From Gyrodactylus bullatarudis (Eukaryota; Platyhelminthes; Monogenea; Gyrodactylidea; Gyrodactylidae): a stretch of DNA of 64,000 nt. Below, one piece after another: positions 43,974 through 56,018 of the stretch. The stretch spans positions 186,001 through 250,000 of the forward strand of contig SSNU01000289.1 of NCBI GenBank assembly GCA_012064415.1, given 5' to 3'. The first letter of the stretch is position 1; each line of letters starts with the position of its first letter. A program made the position numbers and the translations under genes. The notes under the pieces were generated by a model that saw nothing but the letters and a program-made list of their open reading frames with translations, did not search any database and was not told the DNA's origin.

Positions 43974-44227
43974 TAAATCTTCGAAACCGATAAAAATTTT
44001 GAGCTCAAACGTTGAAAAACCGGGAATTTCGCGGGAATTTTCTAAATAAGAAGAACGGCTTAACTTTTGTCAGATTGAATCTTTTTGCATTTTTTCTTTC
44101 TTTCAACAGTTCGTACTCTAACTTCACCGTGGAATTCAAAAATTTATATTTTTCCTCACTTTCCGGAGGGAAAAAATCGTGTTTTTTTCTAAAAGTAGTA
44201 AATTCTCATCTTCATGTCAGTTCTAAC
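43974..44227. repeat. half copy of the TCATCTTCATGTCAA MITE
   Basis: One arm only, in the same order as the right arm of 41752-42470, ending AATTCTCATCTTCATGTCAG. Confidence 0.75.
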
Positions 44228-46054
44228 TTAATAATAATTATCAAAAGTTTAGATGGGAAATCGAAAATATTAGTCTTAGAAGCAAAGACTTGTTACTCCT
44301 TCTAATACAAAGAGAAGCTTCTTCTTCTCCTCCTCAAACTTTCCTCCTTTAATGAACAAAATATAGATAGATTTTCTATTCTCAGGGTAAATCTTTTCAT
44401 CTCGACAATGTTGATTTTCTACATATGCTTATGTTTCCTCTTGTTTTTTTGTTAATTTTTACTGTAAAAACACATTTTCATGAGTCTCAAATCTGACTGT
44501 GATGGGAGTAATGATTTATTTGAGAGATTAACATCTTTAAATTATACTGGCTCCTACTCAATCTATCTCTCCTCGATCTAGAGGGGGAGGGGGTAGGAAA
44601 AAGAATCAAAAATCCCAAATCAATCCTTCATCTTGGAAGAGAGAGAAATAAATATATAATGATGTTGAATTTTGGAACTAATTTAACTAAAATCAATACT
44701 AAATAAAACGAGACCCGACTAGAGCATCGCTCTTGTCCAAAAATTAACTAGGAAAATTAAGTGGTTAACTCAGCAGTTGGTAATTAACAAAATCTGAGCA
44801 TTTTATTAAATTCTTCTTATCCAAGATTGGCAAATTCTCTATTTGAACTCTGTGACTAATGAATAGATCTGCCATTGAATTACCATTTTAAACATTTTCA
44901 GAACTCACAGGATCAAAGATAAGAATTAAAAATAGCCTTGCATAAATTGAAATCTCCAATCCCTGTCTGATTCATGGGGAAATCTATATATTGCTCGTAT
45001 TCTTGAGTCCCATATCAAGTCAAGTTTTTACAATCATGAAGAGTATTTTGCCTCATCCCGAGCAAGAAATATATGTGCTATTAGCTGCTGCGAATTCAAA
45101 GGAACTTGGAAAAATGATTTCGAGTATGAACATTAGCAAAGTGATAACAGGTTCCTACTTATTAGTAGAAAAGGAAATCTTATCAGTCCCCCCCCCGAAA
45201 ATTACATATTGAGTTAATATTATTGACAGCTCTAGTAATTACTTATAGAAAATTTTGTTTGAATACGTTACAAGCTGACCCGAATCGATCAATTTTGTTA
45301 CTTATTTCAGTATTTTATGCAATTTTTCATCTTTATAATCTCACTCGGAATCCAGACATATTTGAGCTTTTTAAAAAAGTTTCCATAAATCTAAAGCACA
45401 TTTCTCCGTGTAAGAACATTCCTTAAGAAGAAAAGTTAAATTCCAGTCTAGAATTTTCCAGATTCCTCGGTACTGAGATTACTTGAGAACTCATCAAGAA
45501 CTCGATCATGATACAAAATTAAGAATATGAGGCCCGCTTTCACTAATAAAATATATTTTGAGAAAATAAAGGGATATTTTTCCACCCTCATATATATCTT
45601 ATATTTAGATCGTAAAAATCCAATATTTAGAAAAGTATATTTATGATATTCCATGGGCTGATGAACAATGTTCATTGAACATGATAGCGAGACTTTACTT
45701 TTTGATAAAACCGTAATTATGAATTAGTAATTCACGTACAGTATTTTAAGCACCACCAAGAATCGATTTAATTTCATAATTTAGAAAACTGAAGGGAGAT
45801 ATATTAAAACCAAGTTTAACATTTCTCACAGCATTATCAGTGGCAATGCTTTATAAATGTTATGTGATATAGTAGTATTGGCTAGGATTGTTAGAATAAC
45901 TTTTATATCTTCCCCTTTCATTTGGCAAGCATGTTTTTATTAATTTTAATCTCAAAAAACGTTACAGATAATCATCGGTACACTTTACTTATTAATTTTC
46001 TCAGAATAATCAATAAAAAATGAAATTTTATCCAATCTGAAGGAGTCAGAATAT
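44228..46054. other. non-coding
   Basis: AT-rich; a G-rich run at 44581-44596 and a C-tract at 45189-45198. Open frames at 44991-45212 and 45223-45426 have no motif or leader. Nothing assignable. Confidence 0.5.
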
Positions 46055-46658
46055 AAAGCTAATTGATATGAAGTTGGGAATCTATGATTTTTATAGAAAT
46101 CTCGATTTTTTTTCAAATTTCGATTTGGTGCCAAAATCCCATTTTTTCGAACTTTGAACTGAAATCTTTTGTTGATTTGAATGTTAGAGGTTGATCAAAA
46201 GAGGTTTTTCAGGATCAAGATTAGAAAAGAAAATCAATGCAACTCAATCTTATCTGATGCACAGCCTTATTATCGTTTGGGAGCTGAAATTCGATTTTTT
46301 GATCATTTTCACTACTTGAGAATCAATGAAATTTCGATAGTTCAAAATCTCTCGAAAATGGGGTAACTGTCGGTAATTTGATGGTGCCAGTCAGCTTTCT
46401 TGTCTGATTTTGATCAATCTCCAACATTCAAATCAATAAAAGATTTCAGTTTAAAGTTCGTAAAAATGGGATTTTGGCACCAAATCGAAATTTGAAAAAT
46501 GACCATATTTTTCATAAGAATAATTTTTTTCTTCAAATGGTAAAAGTGGGCAACATGAGTAGGATTCCAAAAAAGTCTTTAACAAATTCGAATGATTGAT
46601 GAAAAAATCGAGATTTCTGTAAAAATCATAGATTCCCAACTTCATATCAACCAAATTT
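46055..46658. repeat. foldback MITE, ATGAAGTTGGGAA family
   Basis: Ends AATTGATATGAAGTTGGGAA and the complement of GGTTGATATGAAGTTGGGAA. Shares ATTTCGATTTGGTGCCAAAA and neighbours with 5392-6100. The left arm lacks about 130 nt that the right arm has. Confidence 0.85.
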
Positions 46659-48390
46659 AGATTTATAGTGTTAGAAGAGTAATAACAACCAAGCATTTAC
46701 TTCATCAGCTTCAACATTTCTAAATTATTAATAGATGGCTAAGTGTTTATAATTTTCTCTGAGGTAATACCACAGAAACCATGGGAAGAAAATTAGAGTC
46801 AATTACTAGTAGTAATAATCTAGTTTAAAGGACCAAGAATCCAAATTGGCTACTTAAATTCTTTTTACTACACATAGGCTATGTGATATAGCCCCACAAG
46901 AGTGGATGGACTAATGTTATTAGTTTCTTACTAAAATTTCTTAAACTTTCATATAGTTTTGGATCAGAGTGCAGAGAAAGCTGGCAATATTTTTTTCCTA
47001 TTCTCTCATCAAGAAATGGAATACGTTGAAGATACTTTTCGAAAAAGAGACCCATTGAATTATCAAATTTCTTTCATTTTCAATCTTCAAATCTTTACAT
47101 TTTAATTTCCTGATAAGTTTAGTTTCCTCTCCATAAAGTTAATGATTGATTTGTGTCATTCAAAATCCAAGGGAAGCTGCACACTTGAGGACGTGATTTT
47201 AAAAGTTGAAATAAGCCAGTGAATTCTGGATAACTTCAAATGTTAGATTCTGAACTCATATGAAAGGTTAGAGAACAACAAGCGTATATTCAAGTGATAA
47301 ACGTTATATTTCGCCGGGTCTCTCAGACTCTACCCCGGTTAACATATATATACTATTACAATGCTCTATTTGGGACCTTCCATTGGTTCATTTTGACATC
47401 GAAACTACCTTCGGAAGTTTGGGGAACTGGTTGTAAAATTCATCTCTGGATCAGCTAATTACTTTTGCCTTTTGAGAAAGTTGTCGATTTGTAACTGCCC
47501 AATGTACCTTTTTCGTTTTCTTTTGGTTGTTGAGCAGTTTTTCCTTTCTCTCTTATCACTAATTACAGGTTGACTGGTAATTTGATTACACAGGGGGTCA
47601 TGAAAAATTCAAAATTGCAGTAAAAAGTAAAAAAACTGATTCTGGTGTAAAATTTTGCGCTGATCCCGAATCTGTAAAAAACGATATTTCCTAAAATACC
47701 AAATTTCCCAAATTTTTAAAATCAATTTTCGCAAAATCCGTAAATGTTATTGTATTAATTGTTTTGCAATTAGATGAGAAATTAAATTCTGCGTCTATTG
47801 ATATGACTTTTGTAGGGGTGGAGTTTTATCGGCTTTCGGAAATTAACGCCAAATAAAGGTAATGTTCGAATTTTCGGGTTTTTTTGTTGAATTTTCACCA
47901 TGTTTTAGAGAACAAATAGACTTTCCGAAGAGATTTTTAAAAATATTTAAATATAAAGGCTATCAGGATCAAAATTTTGTGAGCTTTCCGAATCTGCCAT
48001 TGGTTTTTGGTTATCTAATTTAGAAGAGGTGTAAAAATCGCATTTTTGAAATCTGTTTTTAGACAGAGTTTTTCCGTTTTTACGTTTTAAGCTCCCGTTA
48101 TAAGCAAAGCTTGCTTCAAAATCTAGTAGAAAAAAATTCCTTGCTTTCTGAGATAAACTAACTAAACACTTGTTAAAAACTATTCCTTTAATTTATTTGT
48201 ATTGCAAAAAAATACATTTCTAATTCTAAAGTTTTTTCATTTAAGGCAATCAAAAACTCACCTAACTTTCCAGGAATTGGCGATAATTATCAACTATTGT
48301 TGACTTCTCATTGTTTTTCCCATTTTGCCATTCTGTAATAGTTGCTGGGGCTGTACACTGGATAGGAGATAGAAGATTATCAGCTTTAGC
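46659..48390. repeat. non-coding; region 3' of the Penelope-like element
   Basis: Contains a CCGG-type hairpin (47314-47338) in ATTTCGCCGGGTCTCTCAGA, and about 47575-47700 resembles 59170-59260 (AATTTTGCGCTGATCCCGAA against AATTTAATGCTGATTCCGAA). It may include the 3' terminal region of the retroelement, but I cannot mark its end. Confidence 0.45.
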
Positions 48391-50197
48391 TTACGTCTCA
48401 TTAATTTCAGTTTCTTTTTCCGTCTCATTTTGTGTAGAGCAATGGGTGAGAGTTCCAACATCTAGATTCAGAATTCTTCCGATTTTCGCAATCTGCTTGC
48501 TTTTGATGTGGACATCACGACCTTTGAATCCTAATTTATTTGCAAACTCCTTGTGGACACTTAGATTTGGTTTGAGCTTGGTGATGAAATGGCTCTCAGC
48601 GCAGCTCAAATTTGCTTATCTGGTCTTGCTTGATTCCGTTGGATTGACTTGGTATAGGATTTTGAAGTTCGACGCATCCGCGAAGTGACCTGTTGCCTCT
48701 AGATGGTGTTGAACTGCACTGTTATGTTTTGGTCTGAGGTGTTCTCTTACTCTCTCTCCAAGTGATCGAGTTGTTTGTCCAACATATGAAGATCCACATG
48801 AGCATTTGACGTGGTAAATAACCCCTTTCTTTTTCAGCTTTGGCATTTGATCTTTATTGCGACCGTTGATTAGTTTCGACGTCCTCTGGATGAGCTTGAG
48901 CTTCCTCCCTGGAAATGTTCGCTTCGTTATATTCAACAGTTTGTTGTTCAAAATAGCCTTGCTTGCATCTCCTTTGAAAGGTAGCACCAGGTACAAAGGT
49001 TGGTCATTATCATATTGCTCCTTCGACTAGTCTTTTGGGTGGGAGTGCTTTTCGATGAAGTTTTCCGGGTATCCGTTGCGCTTTAGAAGGTCTTTCAGCT
49101 TCTTCCTTTCCTCCTGTACGAATTCAGCTGAGACTAACCGATCAATGCTTAGAAAGGCATTGCTCACCACACTCTTTTTTGTTTCTATGGGCGAAAAGCT
49201 ATGAAAAGGCAAAAACTGGGTAGGGGTTGCTGTCTTTCGATGAATCCTCGTGATTGCTCTCGGACCATCTCGTGAAATTTCAAGATCAAGAAAACTCAGT
49301 TTCCCTTCAATCTCTATTTCGTTGGTGAAGTTTACATTTGGATGGATCATATTCAACATTTGGCTCATTTTTCCGACATCAGCGTCTCTTTCAACCACTA
49401 GAAATGTGTCATCAAGGTATCTGAGGTATAATCGGGAGCTGCTGATTATCTGCTGCATTGGTTCCTGTTCAAGGGATGCCAGAAACATATCAGCGAGGAG
49501 TGGACCGATTGGACTCCCCATTGCGACTCCATCAATCTGCTTATAGTATAGCCCTCCAAATTTGAAATCGATGTTGACGACCGTCATGTATATGAGATCT
49601 TTGACTGTTTCCGGTGGAACACTACATAAAGAGGGATACTTAGATATTTGCTTCATCATAAACTTAACCGTCTCTTTGATTGGCACGTTTGTAAACAGAG
49701 AGGACACGTCAAAAGAGATCATTTGGCTGTCATCAAAGTTGGTGTCTCTGAGTTTGGAAACGACACCTCTTAAATTGGACACTGAATATTCACAAACTTG
49801 GTTTCTTAAAGGCAACAATTTTGAATTTAACCTCTTCACGAGGAGGTGTTGGGGACTGGCTGACATGTCTAGAATTGGTCTGTACGTCAAGTCGGTCGAT
49901 TCCTTGTGGACTTTTGGGAGCAAGTACAAACGACTAATTTCTGCATCATTTTTCCGCATTGAGTTGGCTTCACCCACGTTGATCAAACCTCTTTCTTCTA
50001 AGGACGTTATCTTGTTGTGTATTGCCTTCATGAAAGCTTTCAATCTTTTCCCTGTTTCAACGGCATGGACGAGAAGAAATCTTTTCCTATCTGCTAGGAG
50101 GAGTTTTCCTTTTGACAGGTAGTCCGTCTTGTCCACTAATGCAATGCCTGTTCCTTTGTCAAGATGGCATAGTAGAACATTGGGATTTTCCCTCAGT
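48391..50197 (-). pseudogene. Penelope-like retroelement: RT plus GIY-YIG endonuclease
   Basis: Minus strand. RT blocks in order: LDKGTGIALVDKTDY (start, about 50160), SRLYLLPKVHKESTDLTYRP, MISFDVSSLFTNVPI (first Asp), GVAMGSPIGPLLADMFLASL, LRYLDDTFLVV (catalytic YLDD) and KLSFLDLEI. After RT comes the GIY-YIG domain, GVIYHVKCSCGSSYVGQTTR, then LGERVREHLRPKHNSAVQHH and a C-terminal ESHFITKLKPNLS part. The order RT then GIY-YIG is that of animal Penelope elements, with Cys in the linker (VKCSCG) as usual there. Two in-frame stops (TAG at 49027-49029 after HSHPKD; TAA at 48616-48618 after SSKTR) split one continuous frame into three pieces, so it is recently disabled. The 5' end is truncated at about 50200. 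Confidence 0.9.
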
Positions 50198-51825
50198 TCA
50201 CTTCAAATGTATTTTATCTGTATTAAGCAAATAGAAATCTGTAAAAGATTGCTGGAGACATTTGAAATAGTTTTTAAAATTTTATTCAGATCCCTCTCCC
50301 GTTAGAGTTTATGATTTTCAAGACTACCAGAGTTCATCTTATCAAGTCAATTATGAATAAGTTTTCCATCACTTTTGTTCCATGAGAAAGAAAACACTCT
50401 TTTTTCTCTACTTTGCCCGTAAAAAAGGTTACAGGTTAGGAAAATATGATCAGCGTTCGATGTAATTTGATAGCTTATGTGTTTGTTACCTATAAATATT
50501 TCCTTAAACCGAATTTAACCTTTATAACAAATAAAATAAATAAAAAATGAAGTGTGTTCTTTCTCGTGGACCAAAAGTGTTGGAAAACTTATAAAACCTA
50601 TCATCACATTTTCCTCTCTAGCTTAGAATTATTATAGATAATTTGGTAATCGATTCTAAAAGAGGACTTTTGGGGAACCGATTCAAAAGAAAATTATTCA
50701 AGGTGTGAGAGAAATCAAACGTTTTTTTTCAGCATCACCAGTTTATGCTTGTTTTAACAAGCTATTTTCTCTGTTCTGAAAACAAAAAATTTATATTTTC
50801 ATTCGGCTTACTTGTGAGTAGTAGGTCTTTCAAATTCAGTATCGATATTATTTCTTGATGTTCAATCACTAAATTTTTGAAAGAACCGTAAATTTGAATT
50901 GATCTTCCTAATTTATCAAGCAGAGAAAATGGTTGCAAAACAGAAAGTAGACTCTCGCATGATAATGGGGTGTTTCCTAAAATCTCTTGTTCAATGACGA
51001 TCCTGAAAAATAACTTTAGAAATCAACAAAAATTTTAAACTAACGGTTTTTCCTGAACCTTGCTTTATACAGTCTGACACGATTCAGGAATTCAGACTTT
51101 ATCAAGGGATCATTTAAAAAAAAGATAATGGCCTTTTATGTAGGTAGAGAGATATCTAATATGAATATGGGTGGTAGAATTCAGATTCCTCTCAATCTAC
51201 TAACAAGTAAATTTTCTTCCAAGACATGTCATCAAAATGTCATTTTTATCAAGATCTATGAAAATAAATATTTTCTCTTCGATGTAAAACAATGCAAGAA
51301 GGATTTAATATTTTCTATATCTATTATTTAATCCAAGCTAGCTACTATTTTCTTTAGTTGAGAATATTAATAGAAACTGAGAATAATCCCACTTGTGAAA
51401 TGAGTCAAAAGCTAGTTTGTCGAAAGATTTGAGCACGAAGAATTATGCTAAATCAATCGCACAAATCTTAGATCAATCATAGTAAGTGGGCATCTACCAG
51501 GTAACTTACATAGGATGAGTTTAATGTCTAAGACTATTCAAACGATTCTGGAGAGAAAATCTAATTGTAAATCGAGTTTCTTAAATTCTATAACCAGATG
51601 AAAATTTACTAAATTCAATGTTTTTCTCCGAATTTTCAGGAAAAAAATATTTTCCGGGCCTTAAAAGTCGTTGAGATGTAGATCAATCCAATCTGATATT
51701 GAAAGAGGACAAAACAGACAAATTGACTCTTTTCCACTTTTGTGCTCAAAAATATTTGTATTCGCTTCAATACTACAAAATCAACAGAATAATTTGGCTT
51801 CTTTACGGGCTAATCTAGAGAACAT
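50198..51825. other. non-coding
   Basis: No gene recognised. Short ORFs (51128-51331, 51671-51898) lack motifs; the latter covers the inverted copy of the CTCTTTGTCATTCA repeat. Confidence 0.5.
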
Positions 51826-51949
51826 TTCCCCCTCTTGTTTTGCAGTAATTTTTCTAAATGACAAAAAGACTAAGGGCTTTTTAACATCGATGAAATGAAT
51901 CCCTTGCGGTGAGTTTTCATGTCACTGATAATAAAAAGACCAACACGAA

Positions 51950-52685
51950 TATGAAACTCATGAAATTCAAGGAATAGTATTTTAAAATATCATTATTGAA
52001 GGAAGATATGAAATTCAATAGGAAAGTTGTGAGAAACGATATGGAATTCATTAAGGAATATTCAAGTTCTATTCGTCAATTAAAGATATCGATCCTTCGC
52101 TTGCAAGGGGACAAAATTAAGATAAAAATTACTTTAAATGTAGTGAATAAATTCAATTATCTCAATCAGTCTTCTGATTGGTGGACTATTGGATAGATGA
52201 GTTTAGTTTGGTTTTGTGTGAAGATTGGTTTCAATTCATTAATCACATGGGAGTGCCATATTCAACCGTTTACAAATGAATCCGCAATCCCAAAGAGAGT
52301 TTACCTCGAAGAAGAATGTTTGTTGATATCAATGATTAATGTCAAAAACGCCACAAGTTCTACAAAGCTTATTTGATCACATCGAACGTTGAACAATGGA
52401 GAAAACATTGACTACCTAAGAGGACAAGACGGTATTCCTGTTGCTGAATATTGTTTGAGAAGACTATAGGAGATCGCAGAGGAAGCCAAATAAACTCTAA
52501 TAAAATTCAAAAACCATGTGAAATATTATTATCCTAAATTATTGCGAAAAGAAGATAAAATTTTCCTTTTATGAATTGCATTAATTCTGTATCGTTATTC
52601 ACAACTTCCCTATTGAATTTCATATCTTCCTTCAATAATGACATTTTAAAATACTATTCTTTAATGAATTTCATGAGTTTCACGA
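51950..52685. mobile_element. 0.74-kb element with about 100-bp inverted ends
   Basis: Left end GAAACTCATGAAATTCA, AATAGTATTTTAAAAT, TCATTATTGAAGGAAGATAT; the right end carries the complement of the same order at 52575-52685. The interior shows broken coding-like sequence on the + strand (HMGVPYSTVYK at about 52242-52276, which looks like a helix-turn-helix recognition helix). A decayed non-autonomous DNA transposon, perhaps Tc1-like, is the simplest reading. The ORF at 51996-52196 spans its left end. Confidence 0.7.
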
Positions 52686-54506
52686 ACTCCTTAACGAAGT
52701 GCAAAAGGTATAGTTTATTTTGATATCACAAGATCAAAAAAAAGTGACATGCCATTCAATTATTTAATACTCATCCAAAAATCTTCATTTCCAAATCGTT
52801 CTAAGCAAATAGTTCAATATAAACATTTTAATTCATAATGTACACTCTGATTTATTCCTTTTTGCATGGAATGCATTTCAATCAATGGGACACATGAAGA
52901 TATCAATCTGTAGGTGAATGTGTTTTATTGTGAAAAAAAGTGTAAGATGTTCTGTGCTTTTAATTTTACAAATTGAATATTCTTCTGATTACATTTTTGA
53001 TCAGGGAAAAATCAATATACAACACATACTAGTAAAGGAATTATCCTGTGTGGCTAAAGTATTCTTGAAAAGCATATTTTAGTTAGCAATTGTGTAATAA
53101 ACAATTTATATGAAAAACACAGGGACTGTTTAGTCTCATTCATAAAGATCATTTTACTCAGGCCAGAGGAGAATAGTCTACTAATTAAAAAAGTTTAATG
53201 TGGTACTTCTCAAATAGGTAGAACGATTAGAAAGTTGTCTACAAGACCAAATAATCATCTTTACAAGGACATTGCGGACATAAAGCGACTTCAGTATTAT
53301 TCCTTTTTATAAAAAAATCCGGGTGATGATAGCAAAAATGTCTGGGTCAAAGTAAAATTCTTATATATATCTATTCGAGCCCAATCTATGTGCTTGAATC
53401 TATATTTTAAAGGCTCAAATATCTGTGGATTCAGATTAAAAAGATAAAAATATTTGTAAAATAAGAAAATGATCTTCTGTTGGTTGGGTACTGTTCGAAT
53501 AATAGTAATTTTTATGTACAGAGTTCAAATTTCAGCCCAACTTTATGATTATTTTCAATGGCTCGGTACTTGATACTTCATGGAATAAATCTCAATCAAA
53601 CCCAAGAACCAAAACAACACGTAACATTGAACCTATAAATGTTAAAAAGATAAAGAAATTTTCATTTTTTGAAAGAACACCATAATTCTTTAACGAAAAA
53701 TTTGAAAAAATCAATTTTTAAGGAAATTATGATTTACATTTCAAATCTCGAAGTAGCGCCAAATTTTTAATTGAACTTTGAGCTGAAAAATTCCTTTGAT
53801 TTCAAAGGGAGAAAGTGATCAAAAGTTGATCTTTAGGATAAATTCTCTCAAATTTCAAAATCATATCAACTAGCTCTAGGATAGAAACTGTAATAATAAT
53901 CCTGAGATAAGTGATCAAGGTAACTGAAGATCCGAAATCATTCAAATTTCTCAAAGAAATGAGAAGGTTGAACTAATCGATATTTCAGATGTACGAATGG
54001 AATCTATGATTCCTGTTCAACATTAAAATGTATTTCTATAGTGTAAAAATTGCACATAAATGTAGTATTTTTAATAGATAAATTGAAAAAAAGTATGAAA
54101 CATTCATAAATATAAATGCTAGAAGTGTCTTACATATACCCACATCAAACTAATCATCCTTATTAACCATTGTGTACTAACTTATGATTGAAAAAAAGTA
54201 ATCTCGTATGATTCAAAATACAGTGCTAAAGTACTCTTGGAGATATCAAGATTTTCTCGATTAGAGTGAATGAAACATTTGTTTTCTTTATGGTGATATT
54301 TCGAGATTTTTTCCTTTGTCTGAGGATAGCCAAAAAATTTAAGCAGGTTCAACTTTCTACTAAGTTGAACAGCTTGCATTCTGGAAAAAATTTCAAAGAT
54401 TTACCAGCAATCTTGAGCTTTTGTCTTTTGAATTGCTTATAGATGAAATTTCATGATATATTTAAAAGAATCTTTCTGATATTTTAAAATTAATTCTCAA
54501 TTTTAA
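52686..54506. other. non-coding with MITE fragment
   Basis: About 53690-53880 has the TTTCAGCTCAAAGTTC-type arm of the MITE families. No gene. Confidence 0.5.
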
Positions 54507-54826
54507 CAGTCATTTTACGAAATTGGTGGACAATTTTTCGATACTAGAGGAATCGTTGACAAAATTAGTGGACAAGTTCTCAAAATAAGGTGTTATTATC
54601 AAATGACTTTATCAATATTCGAATAGATCCTAACATGAAATTATCTCATTCTCTTAATATTGTAAAATTTGTTCGTAATTTTGTTCCACTGAATTGGAGA
54701 AAATATACACTAATTTTGATAAACTCATTTGATGATAACACCTTCAATTATTCTTATTTTGAGAACTTGTCTACTAATTTTGTCAACGATTCCTATAATT
54801 GTCCGCAAATTTCGTAAAATGATTAT
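54507..54826. repeat. 320-bp palindromic MITE
   Basis: CATTTTACGAAATTGGTGG at left, complement of CATTTTACGAAATTTGCGG at right; inside, GAATCGTTGACAAAATTAGT and AAGGTGTTATTATCAAATGA pair with the right arm. The open frame at 54590-54817 is an arm product. Confidence 0.85.
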
Positions 54827-55823
54827 GGTATGAGGTTGAAAAAGTTTGAAATAATTAAATTTTGAACTTTTTTTATCTTAATTATAGTTTATTATATTAG
54901 ATTTTTCATCAATTTTATGCAGTGATAACGAATCTCTCATGTCGTAGCCAAAGACGACTTGTCACTAAAAATAATAACTAAGGATAATTTTATTTCTTTT
55001 TTTAACATCATATTGTATGATGATTCAATGAATCCGGTATGCTGAAATATATTGAGGAAATATCTCATTTTTCAATCATTCTTAGTCTGTGCTATTAAAA
55101 CTATAATGAATTGAAAGTCCGGGATGGTTTTCCATAGTTGGTTAACATAATTTTCCAAATTTCAATTATATAACCGTTTGATTAATTATTTAGTAAAATA
55201 AAAAAGGATTTTTCTACCCAACTACATGGGGGAAATATTTTCAAATGGTCGTCAAGATAATCATTACTTTTGAGTAATATTTTTTGTGAAAATAATCATA
55301 ATTGGTGATTACCAATGTCTATTTTTAAGAATGATTAGCCTTGTATATTACGTTGAAGATTTCCCAAGTGAACTAAGGATTAGTCCTCAATGTACGAAAG
55401 AAAGCGCTTTATTTATTCAAAGGATAAACTAATTTCGTACTGGCTCAAAACTTTTACTAGTTTACTTATGATATACTGATCCAAAAAATAAATCTGATTG
55501 TACAAAAAAATAAAAGAAATAATAAATAGTGATATATAGTGGTCATCAAAATGAATTTATTCACTTAAAATTGCATCTAGCTCATTTATAAAAAATACCT
55601 TCAAGATGTAAAATATACCATTAAAAAGGAAATTTCTTACTCTTCTAGATATGATTACTCCCGAACTTATTGATATTCTCAAAAAAAAATTTACGGTTTT
55701 TCATTGAATTAGAAAATGACAAAACATATTTGTTCACTTTTAAACCCCTTAGTTTACAACTTAGTTTTATAGTTTTTTTACAGAATTTTTGTCAGATAAA
55801 CTGGTAAGTATTCATTTTAAAAT
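54827..55823. other. non-coding
   Basis: AT-rich. A block at about 55484-55536 (AAATAAATCTGATTGTACAA, AATAAATAGTGA) recurs at about 56010-56063 in direct orientation, flanking the HTH fragment below. Confidence 0.6.
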
Positions 55824-55852
55824 TTGAACTTGATCTTTTCTAGAATCTACAG

Positions 55853-56018
55853 GATGACTGCATATTCAAGACTCACTGATTATAACAAAAATGTTGTCAA
55901 TAAACTTAAAAATGAAGGTCTGAGCAATCGAAAAATTGCAAAAACTGTTGGATGTGCATGCGGGACGATAAATTATTTATTTTCCAAAAAAAACAAGAGA
56001 AAAAAATCGAAAAAATAA
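55853..56018 (+). pseudogene. Tc1-type helix-turn-helix fragment
   Basis: From MTAYSRLTDYNKNVVNKLKN through EGLSNRKIAKTVGCACGTIN this matches the first DNA-binding helix-turn-helix of Tc1/mariner transposases, then ends in a Lys run (KKNKRKKSKK). No catalytic part follows. The flanking direct repeats (about 55484 and 56010) suggest it may be part of a small element or a fragment copied into one. A stand-alone DNA-binding protein is possible but less likely. Confidence 0.6.

Noticed and set aside
44991..45426. Two adjacent + strand ORFs (73 and 67 codons)
   Set aside because: No recognisable domain, and the first covers a C-tract; splice or promoter support is lacking.
48311..50122. Plus-strand ORFs opposite the Penelope-like gene
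   Set aside because: They are antisense shadows; the minus strand carries the RT and GIY-YIG motifs.
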